Of a DNA stretch of 64,000 bases, positions 1 through 10,728 are shown in pieces. Position numbers and translations under genes: made by a program. The DNA lies in NCBI GenBank assembly GCA_036971615.1, contig JAYKKR010000010.1, forward strand, positions 1,240,001 to 1,304,000, in the 5' to 3' direction. Below the pieces are notes generated by a model. It did no database searches. It was not told the origin of the DNA and saw only the letters and a program-made list of their open reading frames with translations. This stretch comes from Amyloporia xantha (taxonomy: Eukaryota > Basidiomycota > Agaricomycetes > Polyporales > Adustoporiaceae). Within the stretch, counting starts at the first letter, position 1, and each line of letters begins with the position of its first letter.

Positions 1-2705
1 GTGCAGCAGACTCCGAATCATCCCCAGGTGGGCTGCCAGTGGCCGACTGCGAGCCAGTTTCTACTTGCTGCAAATGCGAAGGAATAGCAGGCGAATGCGG
101 GTATGCCTGTTTCGAGAACGAGGTCATCGACAGCGAGGGCACGTTCGACAATGTGGGGCCCGTCATTGATGAACTCCCGGCACGACTGGGGGAACTAGCA
201 CCAGGCGTTTGGAGAGGCTCGCGCGTGCCGAACGAGAAAGTAGGCTTCTTGAGGCTCGGCGACGGCATGCTCGAGCCAGCTTGATCATGTGCAGAATCTG
301 CGGCTGTAGCCATCTGCGTCGATCGATCCTTCAAGAATTGTATAATGTTAATCTCCCTGCGCGTGGTCTCATCCAACTCCTTCTGCTCGTGGCTCTTGAG
401 GAAACTGTCCACGACCGCGTGCATGGAATCTGCGTCATTGCCCCTGGGGTACAGGACCAGATATATACCGCTGATCATAGCGGATTGAAACTCCCGGTAT
501 GCGCTTGCGATTGGATCCCGAGCTTCCTTTGTAGTCGTCGCCAGGAAAGTGCGCCGAATGCGGTAATCAGTCAGGGCGGACTCGAAACAAGCCTGCCGCG
601 AACGAAGGTAGCGGTCGGAGCCTAACCGTCGTAGGAGATATGGACGGTTCAACGTGATCCTCACGAATAGGATCTCCGTGACTAGAAGGAAACGGTGTAC
701 GGGAATATATGGATGTGATTGGTCGAGGGACGTGTCCGGCTCAACTCCGTAATGTGCGGGAAGGGTCTGCATGAATTTTACCAATTCGTCATCAAGAGTT
801 AGCACCTCTGAGTAATGGCTTGCAGTCCGAACTTGCTGGAAGTGGTGCGAGACGCGGCCCATGATCCCCGATAGGGTATGTCGAAGGATGATAAATGTAG
901 AGTAGGTGGGCGTCGTAAGTGGAAGGGGCTTGCGGACATCGAGTGAGGTGAAGTCGTCTACGTTAGATGGTGGCAGCGTAGATGTAAACACATCCTGGAT
1001 GGCAATGGGTCTCCCCAGAACCAGTGCAATAGATCGATCGGCGTGATATAGGTGTGACCTGATATGAATGTACCTGAGTTATTGCTTAACACGATAGGGA
1101 GAAGACTCACCATATCCGTCGGCGTTTTTCCACTCGGATGACATCCATGCCCTGATAGAGTGCTCTTGAGTACTTGTACCTAGCGGAGTCAATGCAGATC
1201 ATCGTACCATAGCAGCTCCGTCTCTATGCATTCCTAACGCCTGCGCGGTTCGAACAGCAGCACCGAGTTGATTCCAGGATTCAGTCATCCTACGATCGAG
1301 GATGAGGAATCGGGCACTCTACAGATCAGTGAGACACTGCGATAACAAGACATGCACCCTAGTACTTACTAGCATACGAGTCAACACCATTTCAAAACAA
1401 TCTGGTGCTATAGCAGCTGCGATAATGAGTGCTCGACGTGCTACCGACCATGTAAGTCTGGATCATTTACCAGAGCAAAAATCGCTCACAAGACCAATAA
1501 TATCGAGTGGATGTTAACTTTCGGGTACGCTCATCACCCCCAATGTGTTCAGGGGCTAGTCGGATGGAAATAGCTAGTACAACAAATAACAGGGGCAAGA
1601 ATCGAAGATTGTTCGGATTTAGCATCATCCCCTCGGCGCATATCGCAGCATAAGACGCGCGAAAGTCACGTTCTGGAATAGGATAGCGCGTCCAGTTTCT
1701 AATAGTCATCCAATCGTATTATAAGTAGCACAGGGGACACTGTGTATACACGTACATGGCCGCAAAGTAGTGATCCACAAGTCGATTAGACAAATGTCGG
1801 GGAGGAAGATCTTGGACGAGCTCCGGCACCTTCGTGGGCGAGAATCCGTAATCGGAAATCAGTCTTTGCAGCTTGTCGGCAGCGTTAGGTTCTTGGGTGG
1901 AGAGTAGCTTCGATTCCGGAGGAAAGATATCGGCCGGCAGATGATTAGACATCGCATCGCCTGCAGATAATTTCTCTACGTGTTGTAACTGCAAGCGGCC
2001 AGTGTAGACCTAGTCAAACAGTGTGTGATGACGTAGAAATAAGCTCCCTCACCTGCTCCAGGACCACAGGCGCAGCAACACTTCCCGATGCGCTCTTGCC
2101 AAACCATCTGCCGCTATCAAACATGCCTCCGCAGGGGTCTTCGTCCTCCGGCTGCGAGCGATTGCCGTCATCAATGGGTGATGTGGATCGACGCCTATCG
2201 CTATGTGCTTCAGGGGAGCCTGCAGTATGACCCTGAGACCAATATTGCGGGAGGGCAGTTTCGACGATATGTTCCAGCCGGGCCAGACGAACGTGGATAT
2301 CCTGATCAGTCTTGCCAGGGGTGTACGCCTTGCAGAGTTCAGGGACTTTGCGAGCTATGCACTGATGCGCATATATGAGCGTCATAGCGGACATTAGACA
2401 GGCGGCTGATGACGTACATGTGAGCAGGGTATCTGTCTATCGCACTGGAGACTGCACGGTCAGTTGTGGGAGATATTCAGGAAACAGCAGCGGACCTTCT
2501 GCTTGCGACGGTGGCATTCACCACAAGAGTAGCTACAACATATGAGCGACGTAGAATATATAAGACAATGGATGTCATCGTACCTGACCCTAGTGCGCGG
2601 CTTTTTGCTTAGCCTCACATCCTCCTCCTCCGATTTCCTTCTTATACCATTTGACGGACCAGGAGTCCCCTCGGGCGTCATGATGTGAGTTGAATTTTTG
2701 ACCAT
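1..2705 (-). CDS. Zn2Cys6 fungal transcription factor (partial, C-terminus beyond window)
   Basis: Likely a nuclear DNA-binding regulator. Reading the minus strand from the ATG at 2705 (alternative 2681), a basic stretch (KKPRTRV) leads into a Gal4-type binuclear zinc cluster assembled across three exons: CGEC, HRRKQKC, DRQIPC, SHC, IARKVPELC, giving six cysteines with the usual spacing. It is followed by the linker KAYTPGK and the dimerisation helix RLARLEHIVE. Further exons hold the fungal-specific middle homology region, for example RRMTESWNQLGAAVRTAQ and RRRIWSYLYHADR near 1290-1050. The frame stays open with introns to base 1, so the C-terminus is missing. One intron uses the donor GTCCGC (2491). 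No regulon can be inferred from the neighbours. Family assignment is firm; the target is unknown. Confidence 0.88.
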
Positions 2706-3013
2706 GCTAGAGGGGCCACAACCTAGAACGACATGCGGGAAAGAGACAGGGGGGAGATATTTGACGGTCGCGAGGCAGGCAGTGTGCGGTTAAAACGACG
2801 AGAAGAGCAAAGTCTGGAGAAGAGCGGCTTGCGTGGGGACGACCAATCAAGACGCTTTCAATTTACGGCCACTGATCGGACCGGGCACGTGATTTTACTG
2901 ACTGAAGTGTGTTCTCAAGTTACTCAGAACTGACACACCCCTTGCGTCTTTCCAGCTGGCGAATTCCACTCAGCGCACTCTCTGTCCTTTGGTCATACGC
3001 ACATCTCATGCTC
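2706..3013. promoter_or_regulatory. divergent promoter, Zn2Cys6 factor / MED17
   Basis: This 308-bp stretch separates two divergent start codons and shows no convincing ORF. It holds a CACGTGAT E-box-like octamer at 2886-2893, the same octamer seen in other intergenic regions of this window. Confidence 0.45.
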
Positions 3014-5341
3014 ATGGAAGAACCGCCCTGGAAGAAACTGAAACTCTCCCTCGAGCGCCCTTACAAAGATGATGATGGCCAGCCCATACCGGTCTTACTT
3101 GACATCACCCCAGACGGGCAACACATATACGAGCCGTATGTCACATCATGTTTACGTCTTGATACTATGCACCAATCATCATTAGTAAGGAGGACCCAGT
3201 TGCAAAAGTCGGCGAGAATCTGCTCAGGATATTCAAGGAGCGGGGACATGATTTCTTCGACAAGAAGAAGCAAGATCGCGACAAGTTAGTGGAATCCAAG
3301 GGAACTGTTGACGACGAAGTAGAGGATGGAGATGAGAGCCAAGGGCCTAAACAGCCTATGACACCGGAGGAACTGTTCAAGATGCGGATGGAGATCCTAC
3401 CACAGCTACAGTGAGTGCGCTCCGATACCAGCTGAAACCAGGCCAATTGACCGAACCTAGTATCGCACTCGGGGAAATGTCTCAGGCGAGAGATATGCTT
3501 GCCTTATTGCTTGCTCCGAGTATGCCGTCCCAGACATCGATTGCTACACAACCACCGCCTGCGACACAATTGCCCCCCTCCACATTGACCGCCACAGTTG
3601 TTACTAAACCTCCTCCAATCTCGTCTGTGCAAACTTTCAACGCGCAACTTGTTGTTGGAGGCAAGGATAGGGCATTGAGAAATGCAGCTGACCTATTCAA
3701 GTCGGCAGCAGAGAACATGGAGTCAGGGCGAATCAGAAGTGAGAAGTATTGGATCAATGCGCTCAAGATCAGGCGAGGCAACTGGGGCTTGGTCCCGGCA
3801 CCACTACCTCCTGGCTCTGCAACTGGAAAGGGTGCAGACAAGACATCCAAGGATTTTCTCGTTTCGTTTGGTCTGGAAGAGTGTACGTGAACGTGATATA
3901 ATCCCGTTGCAAAACTAACTCTAGTTCATAGCACCTCCCATGTTCAGACGCAGAGCGATCGGGCGAATCCCGGTGATGGATACTGATGAAACTGCACTTG
4001 AGTTCCCTTTGCGACAGCATACGAGGTTGCAGGTCTCCATTTCTACAGTCGATGCAGATGGCGTTCGGCGCACCGCTCGGAACCAGATACCTGTAGTTGA
4101 CGACAAGTCGCTTGAGGGAGCATTACGCGCTGCCCAAGCTGAGGTTGTAGAGCAGGAGATCTTTGCTGCCCTTATCAAAGAGGCCGGCAGCTTGCCGACT
4201 GCTTCCGCACGAGTTTCAGAGAGATTGATAGTCATTGACGCTGCTCAAGGATTCGATTTGCGCTTTGAACTCGTGCGTGTTTCTGCGTTGCTCTGTGACT
4301 AACGTTTAATTATATGTGCAAATAGGTCGACAGCGACTCTGTGCATGACTCTGCGGGTAGTAGTAGCGACTCCGCCAAATGTGACCTTATTTTCGCAGCA
4401 CTGCATGTTCTCCTCCTTCGTGCTCATGCTCTTTTAAAATCCGAACGTTTGAAGCGCACAGGACTCTCTCATATTCCAGGCCTGCCCCCCACGCTGCAAC
4501 TACCTCCATTACTACAGCCGGTCATTGATATGCTGCAATATCAAGCCTTTTGTGAACGAATACATGGCGAAATCGACCGGATGGTACAAGCGCTGCGGCA
4601 GGCTGGTGTGCCCACCAACTTGCAATTTGAAGCTGTGGGTAGTAGCGGAGAAGAATTCATTGCGCAGTTGCGGGAGAACAAGCCTAGGCCAATTGGCGGA
4701 GAGGCACTCATCCGCATCGATAACCGGTGAGTCTGCATTTGGTCTTGTCCTTCGTCGGTCCTCAGCCCAACTTACCTCCATTCAGACATACGCTGCGATT
4801 CACATTCCTTTCTCCATCTACGCTTATTGCACATTTGCCACAAGCCACGCTCGGAATTGCGTCAATACCTCAACTGACTCAACTTCTTGGAGATGAGGTT
4901 GGCGGCTGTCTTCTTCAAAGAATTTGTGATATTGGGACCGAGCGTTGTAGCCGCGTTAATGGAACATGGTTCGTCGATTTACTGACAGGGCGAAGTGTAG
5001 GTCGGTGGGAAGGCTACGTTTTGTGAGTGTCGTGCGTGTATACTGCTGTGGTATTTGTGGGTTGATGTCTTCCACATAGGAATTTCCATGTCGCATTCGG
5101 CGATGATTCCTCCATTGTGTGCACCGCGTCAAGACTGGAGCGTGCTAATAATCACGTTGCGACCTTGCTGGAGACATATCGATCAAAAGACCCGGAAGGA
5201 ATATCGCTCTTTGAGTGGACAGGAAACCTCATCGAGGCGGCGTTCTTGAAGCAAGCGTCGGCAGCGTCCAAACAATGTAAGAGGCAGAATGCGCACTTCC
5301 TTCTGGAGTACTGACTGCATGGTTTATCTTATATAGGGTAG
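3014..5341 (+). CDS. MED17: Mediator complex subunit 17 (Srb4/MED17)
   Basis: Head-module subunit of Mediator, which links activators to RNA polymerase II. The start is ATG 3014 (MEEPPWKKLKLSLERPY) or the in-frame ATG 3008. Seven exons join into a protein of about 640 residues. Diagnostic blocks are EMSQARDMLALLL (about 3475-3515) after a helical TPEELFKMRMEILPQL segment, and RRGNWGLVPAPLPPG (3770-3815), the typical MED17 R-G-x-W-G-L motif. Later exons carry QPVIDMLQYQAFCERIHGEI and a C-terminal domain with LRFTFLSPSTLIAHLPQATL. The last intron (about 5275-5336) leaves only a Trp codon before the stop at 5339-5341. The protein has the expected length and no broken frame. It is divergent from the zinc-cluster gene and converges on RPL5. 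Confidence 0.9.
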
Positions 5342-5565
5342 CATCAATGTCATTCGCATTCCTCCAAGGTAAACCGATTTAAGGCCATGTTTCGGCAATT
5401 GCTTCTTGTAGCGCACAAAACAGTTGGTCACCTTGAAGTGCAAAATTAATACGCAGTGCGTGATGTATCGTGGCATAGCATAGCCTGAGTTTTGGGACCA
5501 TAAACGACGCTCTTGAAGAGCTACATATGCAGTGCATGATGACGCGTGATAAAAGGTATATGAGT

Positions 5566-6692
5566 CTACTCCTCGTCGTCTTCGTCCTCCGCCGCATCCC
5601 CACCCGCCTGGAAAGCTTCGATCTTGGCCTGAATTCTGGCCCTGCGTTGCTCCAAAGTGAGCTTGGGGTCGCGGTACTTTTTGCTCTCGGCCTTCCAGTC
5701 GGTCGACTTGTCGGTGGGTTGGAACGTGGGGTCTTCGCGGATAGCAGCGTAGGCATTGGTGTAGATCTCCTCCATGTCCTCTGAGCCAACTCCATCTGCA
5801 AGATAAGTTGAGAACTGCTTTTTGAAGCTGAATGGGGAAGAATCAGGCCACCGCTGAGATATAATGACAAACAACGAACCGCTCATCATCTTCCTCTTCC
5901 AGCGACTCCATATATTCAGCAATATGCCCCCCGAAAATGTACTTCTTGAGCACCTCGGCGTCCAACTCCTTAGACTCGGGATCGAAGCCAGGGAAACGTT
6001 TCTCGCTGTGGGGAATGAAGATACCACCATCACTAGCCCCCTTAAGGGCACCGAAAACACGCGAACCGGTCGACGTGCGCTTGAGACCGACATCAAGGTA
6101 ACACTTGAAAGGCCGGGGTGCGTCCTCCTCATCAGGTGCCTCGGTCATGGAAATGGTGCCGTCTGGTTCTGCTACACCCTCGTACTTGTCGGCAAGGCCA
6201 AGCTTCGTCAAGGCCCGGCGAGCGCAGAGTAGACCAGTCGCATATGCTAATATGACAAGTGTCGGTTTTAGAAAATTCCCCAAACAATGGACATACCGGC
6301 AGACCAGTTCGTGAGACCATGGTTGATGCCATATCTGGGGAGTTCCGTAGACCGTGCCGCGCACAGCACGAAGTCACCCTGCAGACGCGCATACACAACC
6401 TGGACGATAATCTGCTTGTTCGTGAAGCGGACGACGAGGCGGTACTTCGGAGCGTTGCTGTTAAAATCAAGGTTGGAAGGTATCCCAAGTAAAAAATCGA
6501 CCGCACGTACTATTTGTTCTTCGCCTGAGTGACAAGACGCTTGCGGGCATAGTCTAGAGACTCCGTGTCAAAAGCTACTCTGAAAGCAATTAAATGAGAC
6601 ATACAGTCAGTCTTGCCCTCTCTCCGTCGGCGGTACTTGACTTGGAACCGCGAGAAGTATGCGTCCGACTTGAGCTTCTTGACGAATGGCAT
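5566..6692 (-). CDS. RPL5: 60S ribosomal protein L5 (uL18)
   Basis: Large-subunit protein that binds 5S rRNA with uL5. Starting at ATG 6692 it reads [20 protein letters not shown], then RRRREGKTD, an intron, and [13 protein letters not shown]. Later exons give [91 protein letters not shown] and [20 protein letters not shown], all family landmarks in order. The protein ends with [15 protein letters not shown] followed by an acidic tail AAEDEDDEE, longer and more acidic than the yeast protein end as I remember it. Introns are concentrated near the 5' end, usual for fungal ribosomal protein genes. A divergent promoter is shared with the RBM42-like gene. Confidence 0.95.
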
Positions 6693-7057
6693 CTAGGATG
6701 TAGACAGTCAGCCGGATAGGTCTGCGACATCGGGATGAGGTATAACGAATCCATCGTCTTTCACTTCGATTTTGACAAGATGATAGAGATTTTACGCAAA
6801 GACGACAACATACTATATACTCGGCGTCGACTGTAAGGAAATACTGACCTTGAGGAGGAGTTGAGGACCTTGAGGGCGACGATGAGCTATGGTCAACAGA
6901 ACCTCTGGAGATTCAGATTTCGAGATTACGTAAACAACTGTCCAAAGAAGGAAGTAGTCGTGCACCTCAGCGCTTATCTGTGCCCACTTGCTTTCTACCA
7001 CCACCATCTCGCTCGTCGTGACATTCCTCTATCCTGAAAACCTCAGCACTTTCTATC
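6693..7057. promoter_or_regulatory. divergent promoter, RPL5 / RBM42-like
   Basis: A 365-bp intergenic stretch between two divergent start codons. The sequence just before the RPL5 ATG (minus strand catcctag-ATG) looks like a 3' splice site, so a 5'-UTR intron is possible. I see no other gene; short ORFs here are unconvincing. Confidence 0.4.
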
Positions 7058-7869
7058 ATGGATCCTTACTCCTCTCAGAACTACTATCAACAGTATCAGC
7101 AGCAACAAGCTACTGATATTAATCCTTACCACCAGCCTTATCAAGGTCCCATGTACCCCATCCCTGGAGCGTCGACATCTGCCCACAGCGCACCAGTCCC
7201 GGCCAATGCGTACGAGTATGACGTTGGAATTCTCGCACAGCAGAGTGTCTATGTACCAGGAGCTATGATTGACAAACGTGGAGGGGCCGGAGGTAAATTA
7301 GCCAAAGGCGGTAAGAGGACGACAGTACTGCGCAAGGGCGCAGGGAAAGTATGGGAAGATCAGACATTGTTGGAATGGAACTCTTGTGAGTTGTACAACT
7401 TTTCATCCCTTGGTTGTTGGCTGACATTGGTCATGACAGCATGGTTCCGTCTGTTTGTCGGAGACCTTAGTAATGATGTCTCGGACGACGTCTTGTCTAA
7501 CGCATTCAGCCAGTACCCATCCTTTCAGAAGGCTAGGGTCATTCGTGACAGACTCAGTGGAAAGGTGAGGCGTCTAATGTGCGATGACGGCTCGATAGCT
7601 AAAACCATATTCCAGGCGAAGTATGGCTTTGTCGCCTTCTCGGACCCTGAAGATTTCTTGAAGGCATGGAAAGAAATGGACGGTATGTTTTCGAAACATG
7701 TTTTCCCCTGTCTTCATTCTAATCTGAGTCGCATCAAGGCAAATACGTGGGTAACAGGCCTGTCAAGTTGAAGAAGGCAGATAACTCTGTAAATCCTGTG
7801 GAGATCGGTCACCGGAAGGCTAAACAGCTTGAGAAGGAGCTCAAGAAGAACAGGCACAAGCCTTATTAA
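7058..7869 (+). CDS. RBM42-like RNA-binding protein (single RRM)
   Basis: RNA-binding protein of the RBM42 type, which in other eukaryotes associates with splicing factors. Exons are 7058-7385, 7440-7564, 7616-7682 and 7739-7869, giving about 214 residues. The N-terminus is rich in Tyr, Gln and Pro (MDPYSSQNYYQQYQQQQ). A conserved stretch GKVWEDQTLLEWN precedes the RRM with WFRLFVGDLSNDVSDDVL (RNP2-like), then KARVIRDRLSGKAKYGFVAF (RNP1 K-Y-G-F-V-A-F split by an intron), and KYVGNRPVKLKK. The tail NPVEIGHRKAKQLEKELKKN is basic and matches the end of RBM42 proteins. All splice junctions keep frame. It converges on COQ6. Confidence 0.88.
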
Positions 7870-8413
7870 TTGACTCCTCATGGAAGCACCCTCGGGATGT
7901 CTGATGGTGTACGTTGTTTTGCCCTGAGACGTGTACGAACTCACAGCCCTTCTTTGCTGTACATATCACTTGTCATGTCACTACTGTATTGATGTTAGAC
8001 GGTTAGTGTATATTCTTTTATCATGGTGATCAGGCACCGTCTCTACTAGATCATGTACACAGGTCACTGAGGGTCATCTCGAATACCCTGGTGCTGTGCA
8101 AAAATACCTGCCGATGCCGCAAGAGAATATGTACAGCTCCTCGTTAGTGTTCGGTCTTTCTTGGACGTGAGTCCTTTTATTCTCCTCCTTTCGACAGGGT
8201 CTTGCTCTGTACTAGCCATCTTGGCCAAGTCAATGCGATTGTGAGTGGCCTCCAAATAGCTACCCTGGAAACAACATAAGAGTTGCATGTCGATAGCCAG
8301 GTGTGGTCCTCTGTGGCATGTGAACACACGATAATAGCTGGTCAGCATGTTTATGTGCTCTGTGAATAAATAATGTGGCCCTCGTCACTAAATGTTGAGA
8401 ATCATACAAGACG
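7870..8413. other. convergent intergenic stretch with one weak ORF
   Basis: This holds the 3' ends of the RBM42-like and COQ6 genes. A minus-strand frame at 8064-8348 contains an internal ATG and the basic segment DPVERRRIKGLTSKKDRTLT. I recognise no family, and its codons do not clearly look coding, so I do not call a gene. Confidence 0.3.
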
Positions 8414-10408
8414 CTACTTTCGTCCGACGTCGGTGAGCTGTCTTAGCAGGCCTTGGACACTCGCTCCAACCAGATTTGCAACGCCTTCTCCAACATTCCT
8501 CGCCGTGCTCATGCCTCTCGCGAGTGTTTCAATCCCACTCGCAGCAACGTTCCACCCCAGCGCTTTCCTTGTTCGCACGCTTTGTGCTCCCGGCGGACAT
8601 CATGATTGCTGCCTTGATCGTCTCGAGTTCATTGAGGACCTCAACACCAACAGATCGTGCCCAGACAATCGGCTCAGCACTGGACGTGTAGAGTTTGTGC
8701 AGTTTGTCGATAGCTGACATTATTTTGTGATTTTCAAAGTAGCGCTCGCGCGCGTAAGGTAGGAGTGCGGTGTATGAGCCTGTCAAGACGCACATCGTGA
8801 GGTACATGCCAGAAATGCGATGGCCCACTACCATACGCACCAATGTCACCACCATGGAGAACGGCCTCATGGATGCAGCGCGAGAGCGATTCAACATCTG
8901 CGAGACCCATGTTCAGCCCTTGACCTGCGAGCGGATGTACCGTATGCCCCGCATCGCCAACCAAGACCGTCCGTGAACCCTGTCCCTCGCCGATGTAGCT
9001 ATCCGCATGGCTGTATCGTAGAGGGAAAGATGCGACCGTGCCCGGCTGGATAGACGTCACAAACGGTGGCAACGCTTCCGCGTCCTCTGGTGGGACTCCT
9101 CCTGGTGTTGCTCGAGACAGCGTAGTCAGCGAGTACGCAGAGTACGGGTCGATGCCATGCGAACGTTCCCGCCAGCTTATTTCCCCCTGGACTTGTTCGG
9201 GCGTCATCGACGCACCAGTCTCGTGAGCCTCGAGGATCTGTTTGTGTAGATATCTCAGTGAGACTTCGGGCAGACGGAACGCAGCGTTGATCATGCACGT
9301 CAGAACAGAAGGGTCTGATGCCATGAGTGCTTTAGCTAATGGTGGCTTTGTGGACCAGACAAGCGAGGATGTAGTGGGCGACAGAGGGAGGAAGGCTATG
9401 GGCCCTGTGGGTAGGAAGCGCTGATAAGCGACGGTGTTCGGTGGCTCAAACGAGGTGCGCGGGTGATGCTCGAGTGTCGCAACGATAGCTTGAGTATCAT
9501 ATGACCAGCCGTACGACTGAATACCTGCATACGAACGTACAGGCGAGTTGAATCCATCTGCGCCGACCTATTCAGATATGAGCGGAATTAGTGTAGTCGG
9601 ACAAGCTAGGCTCTTACAAGCAGGCGGGCACGGAGAATCCGTCCATCTGAGAGGTGAACAAGAGGCCACCCACCGCCCTCTCTGTCCTCGCGCTGTATTG
9701 ACTGTACTTTTACTTTGTCAAAGATCTCCACAGCAGGCATTGCGGAAAGATGATGCAAGAGGGCGCGTTGCAAGTTCAAGTTTTCCGTGAGACGTGCCAT
9801 TTCACCAGGAGCTTTCATCCCAGGTACCACTGCCTCCGAGGTGGAGAATGTGATGCGTGCATCGGACATGCCATCCCAGACCTGCACCGAGACATTATCA
9901 GAATCTCGATATCCACTCAAAACGCCTGCACGCACCTGCATCTCTTCTATAGGCATCGTTCTCCCTTCGTCAACATGAGACCATGCCCCGATTTCTGCAC
10001 ACCGAAGGATAAACAGAGGAAATATCGGCGTGGGTCACGCAAACTTACCGGTCAGGAAAGTCCTGGATGCGTTCGTGATAGAGCTAACACGATTTGAGAA
10101 GGCTGCCGAAGATGGCGCCCAATCTCGAGTCTTGGAAAGATCAGCAGCCTCTACCAAAGTTATCCGAAGAGTGTCTTGAACCGTCTTCGACGAACCTAAA
10201 TAGATTATAGGTACGGTGGGGCATAAAAGTAGGACAGCCCATACATACCAAGTGCACTTGCTAGTGCAAGGCCTGCCGGACCACCACCTACGATCACAAC
10301 GTCGCTCTCTTCATGGGTGCTAGCAGCAGGAACAGAGAAAGCTCGTCGGCTCACTGCACGACCGCGGTTTAGAGCGGCCACAAGAGGTCTTGACTTGCTA
10401 GATAGCAT
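8414..10408 (-). CDS. COQ6: COQ6 flavin-dependent ubiquinone biosynthesis monooxygenase (frame break near C-terminus)
   Basis: Mitochondrial FAD monooxygenase that hydroxylates the ring in coenzyme Q synthesis. The N-terminus (MLSSKSRPLVAALNRGRAV, RRAFSV) resembles a mitochondrial presequence. Then come the dinucleotide fold VVIVGGGPAGLALASALG, the GADGFNSPVR motif (about 9550) and the ribityl-binding motif GDAGHTVHPLAGQGLNMG (about 8950). The frame runs through VWARSVGVEVLNELETIK and AAIMMSAG (8580-8600) to a TGA at 8529. The neighbouring frame continues with a family-like tail, ALGWNVAASGIETLARGM, ending at TAG 8414. Removing one base from the CCC run at 8589-8591 joins the two. I therefore take 8414 as the true end, with a one-base break in the given sequence; a short end at 8529 is the alternative. 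Confidence 0.87.
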
Positions 10409-10728
10409 GAAGGAGAATCAAAAGCCCATACACCTCGAGTAGATGGTGGATGGTGGCAACGGCTGTAGATGAATTGTCTACACTGGAGTCGAGCAAGATC
10501 GGGATTGAGCGCGACGCGTCGCGATCGTCACGGGGTCCACATTTGCCCTTGTGAGCGGCCCGGGAGACCTCAGCCTTCTAGAGTGTCACGTCCGGTCCAC
10601 CTTCCGCAGAGAAACCCATCTAGTCCTGTCGATACTGGTCTTGACTATACATCCAATTACTTCACGGACACTCAGGTGTTCTTTAGCGCAGAATCTGTCT
10701 TGCTCACCCGATCTCAAACAACGTTAAC
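10409..10728. promoter_or_regulatory. divergent promoter, COQ6 / CTNNBL1
   Basis: A 320-bp stretch between divergent starts. Apart from a CpG-rich patch near 10500-10560 I see no recognisable element or gene. Confidence 0.35.

Noticed and set aside
8064..8348. Possible small minus-strand gene with a basic segment
   Set aside because: No family resemblance, no supported splice structure, and it lies in a short convergent intergenic gap.
8560..8595. 31-nt intron that would repair the COQ6 frame
   Set aside because: Too short for a spliceosomal intron, with no branch site; a single-base error is simpler.
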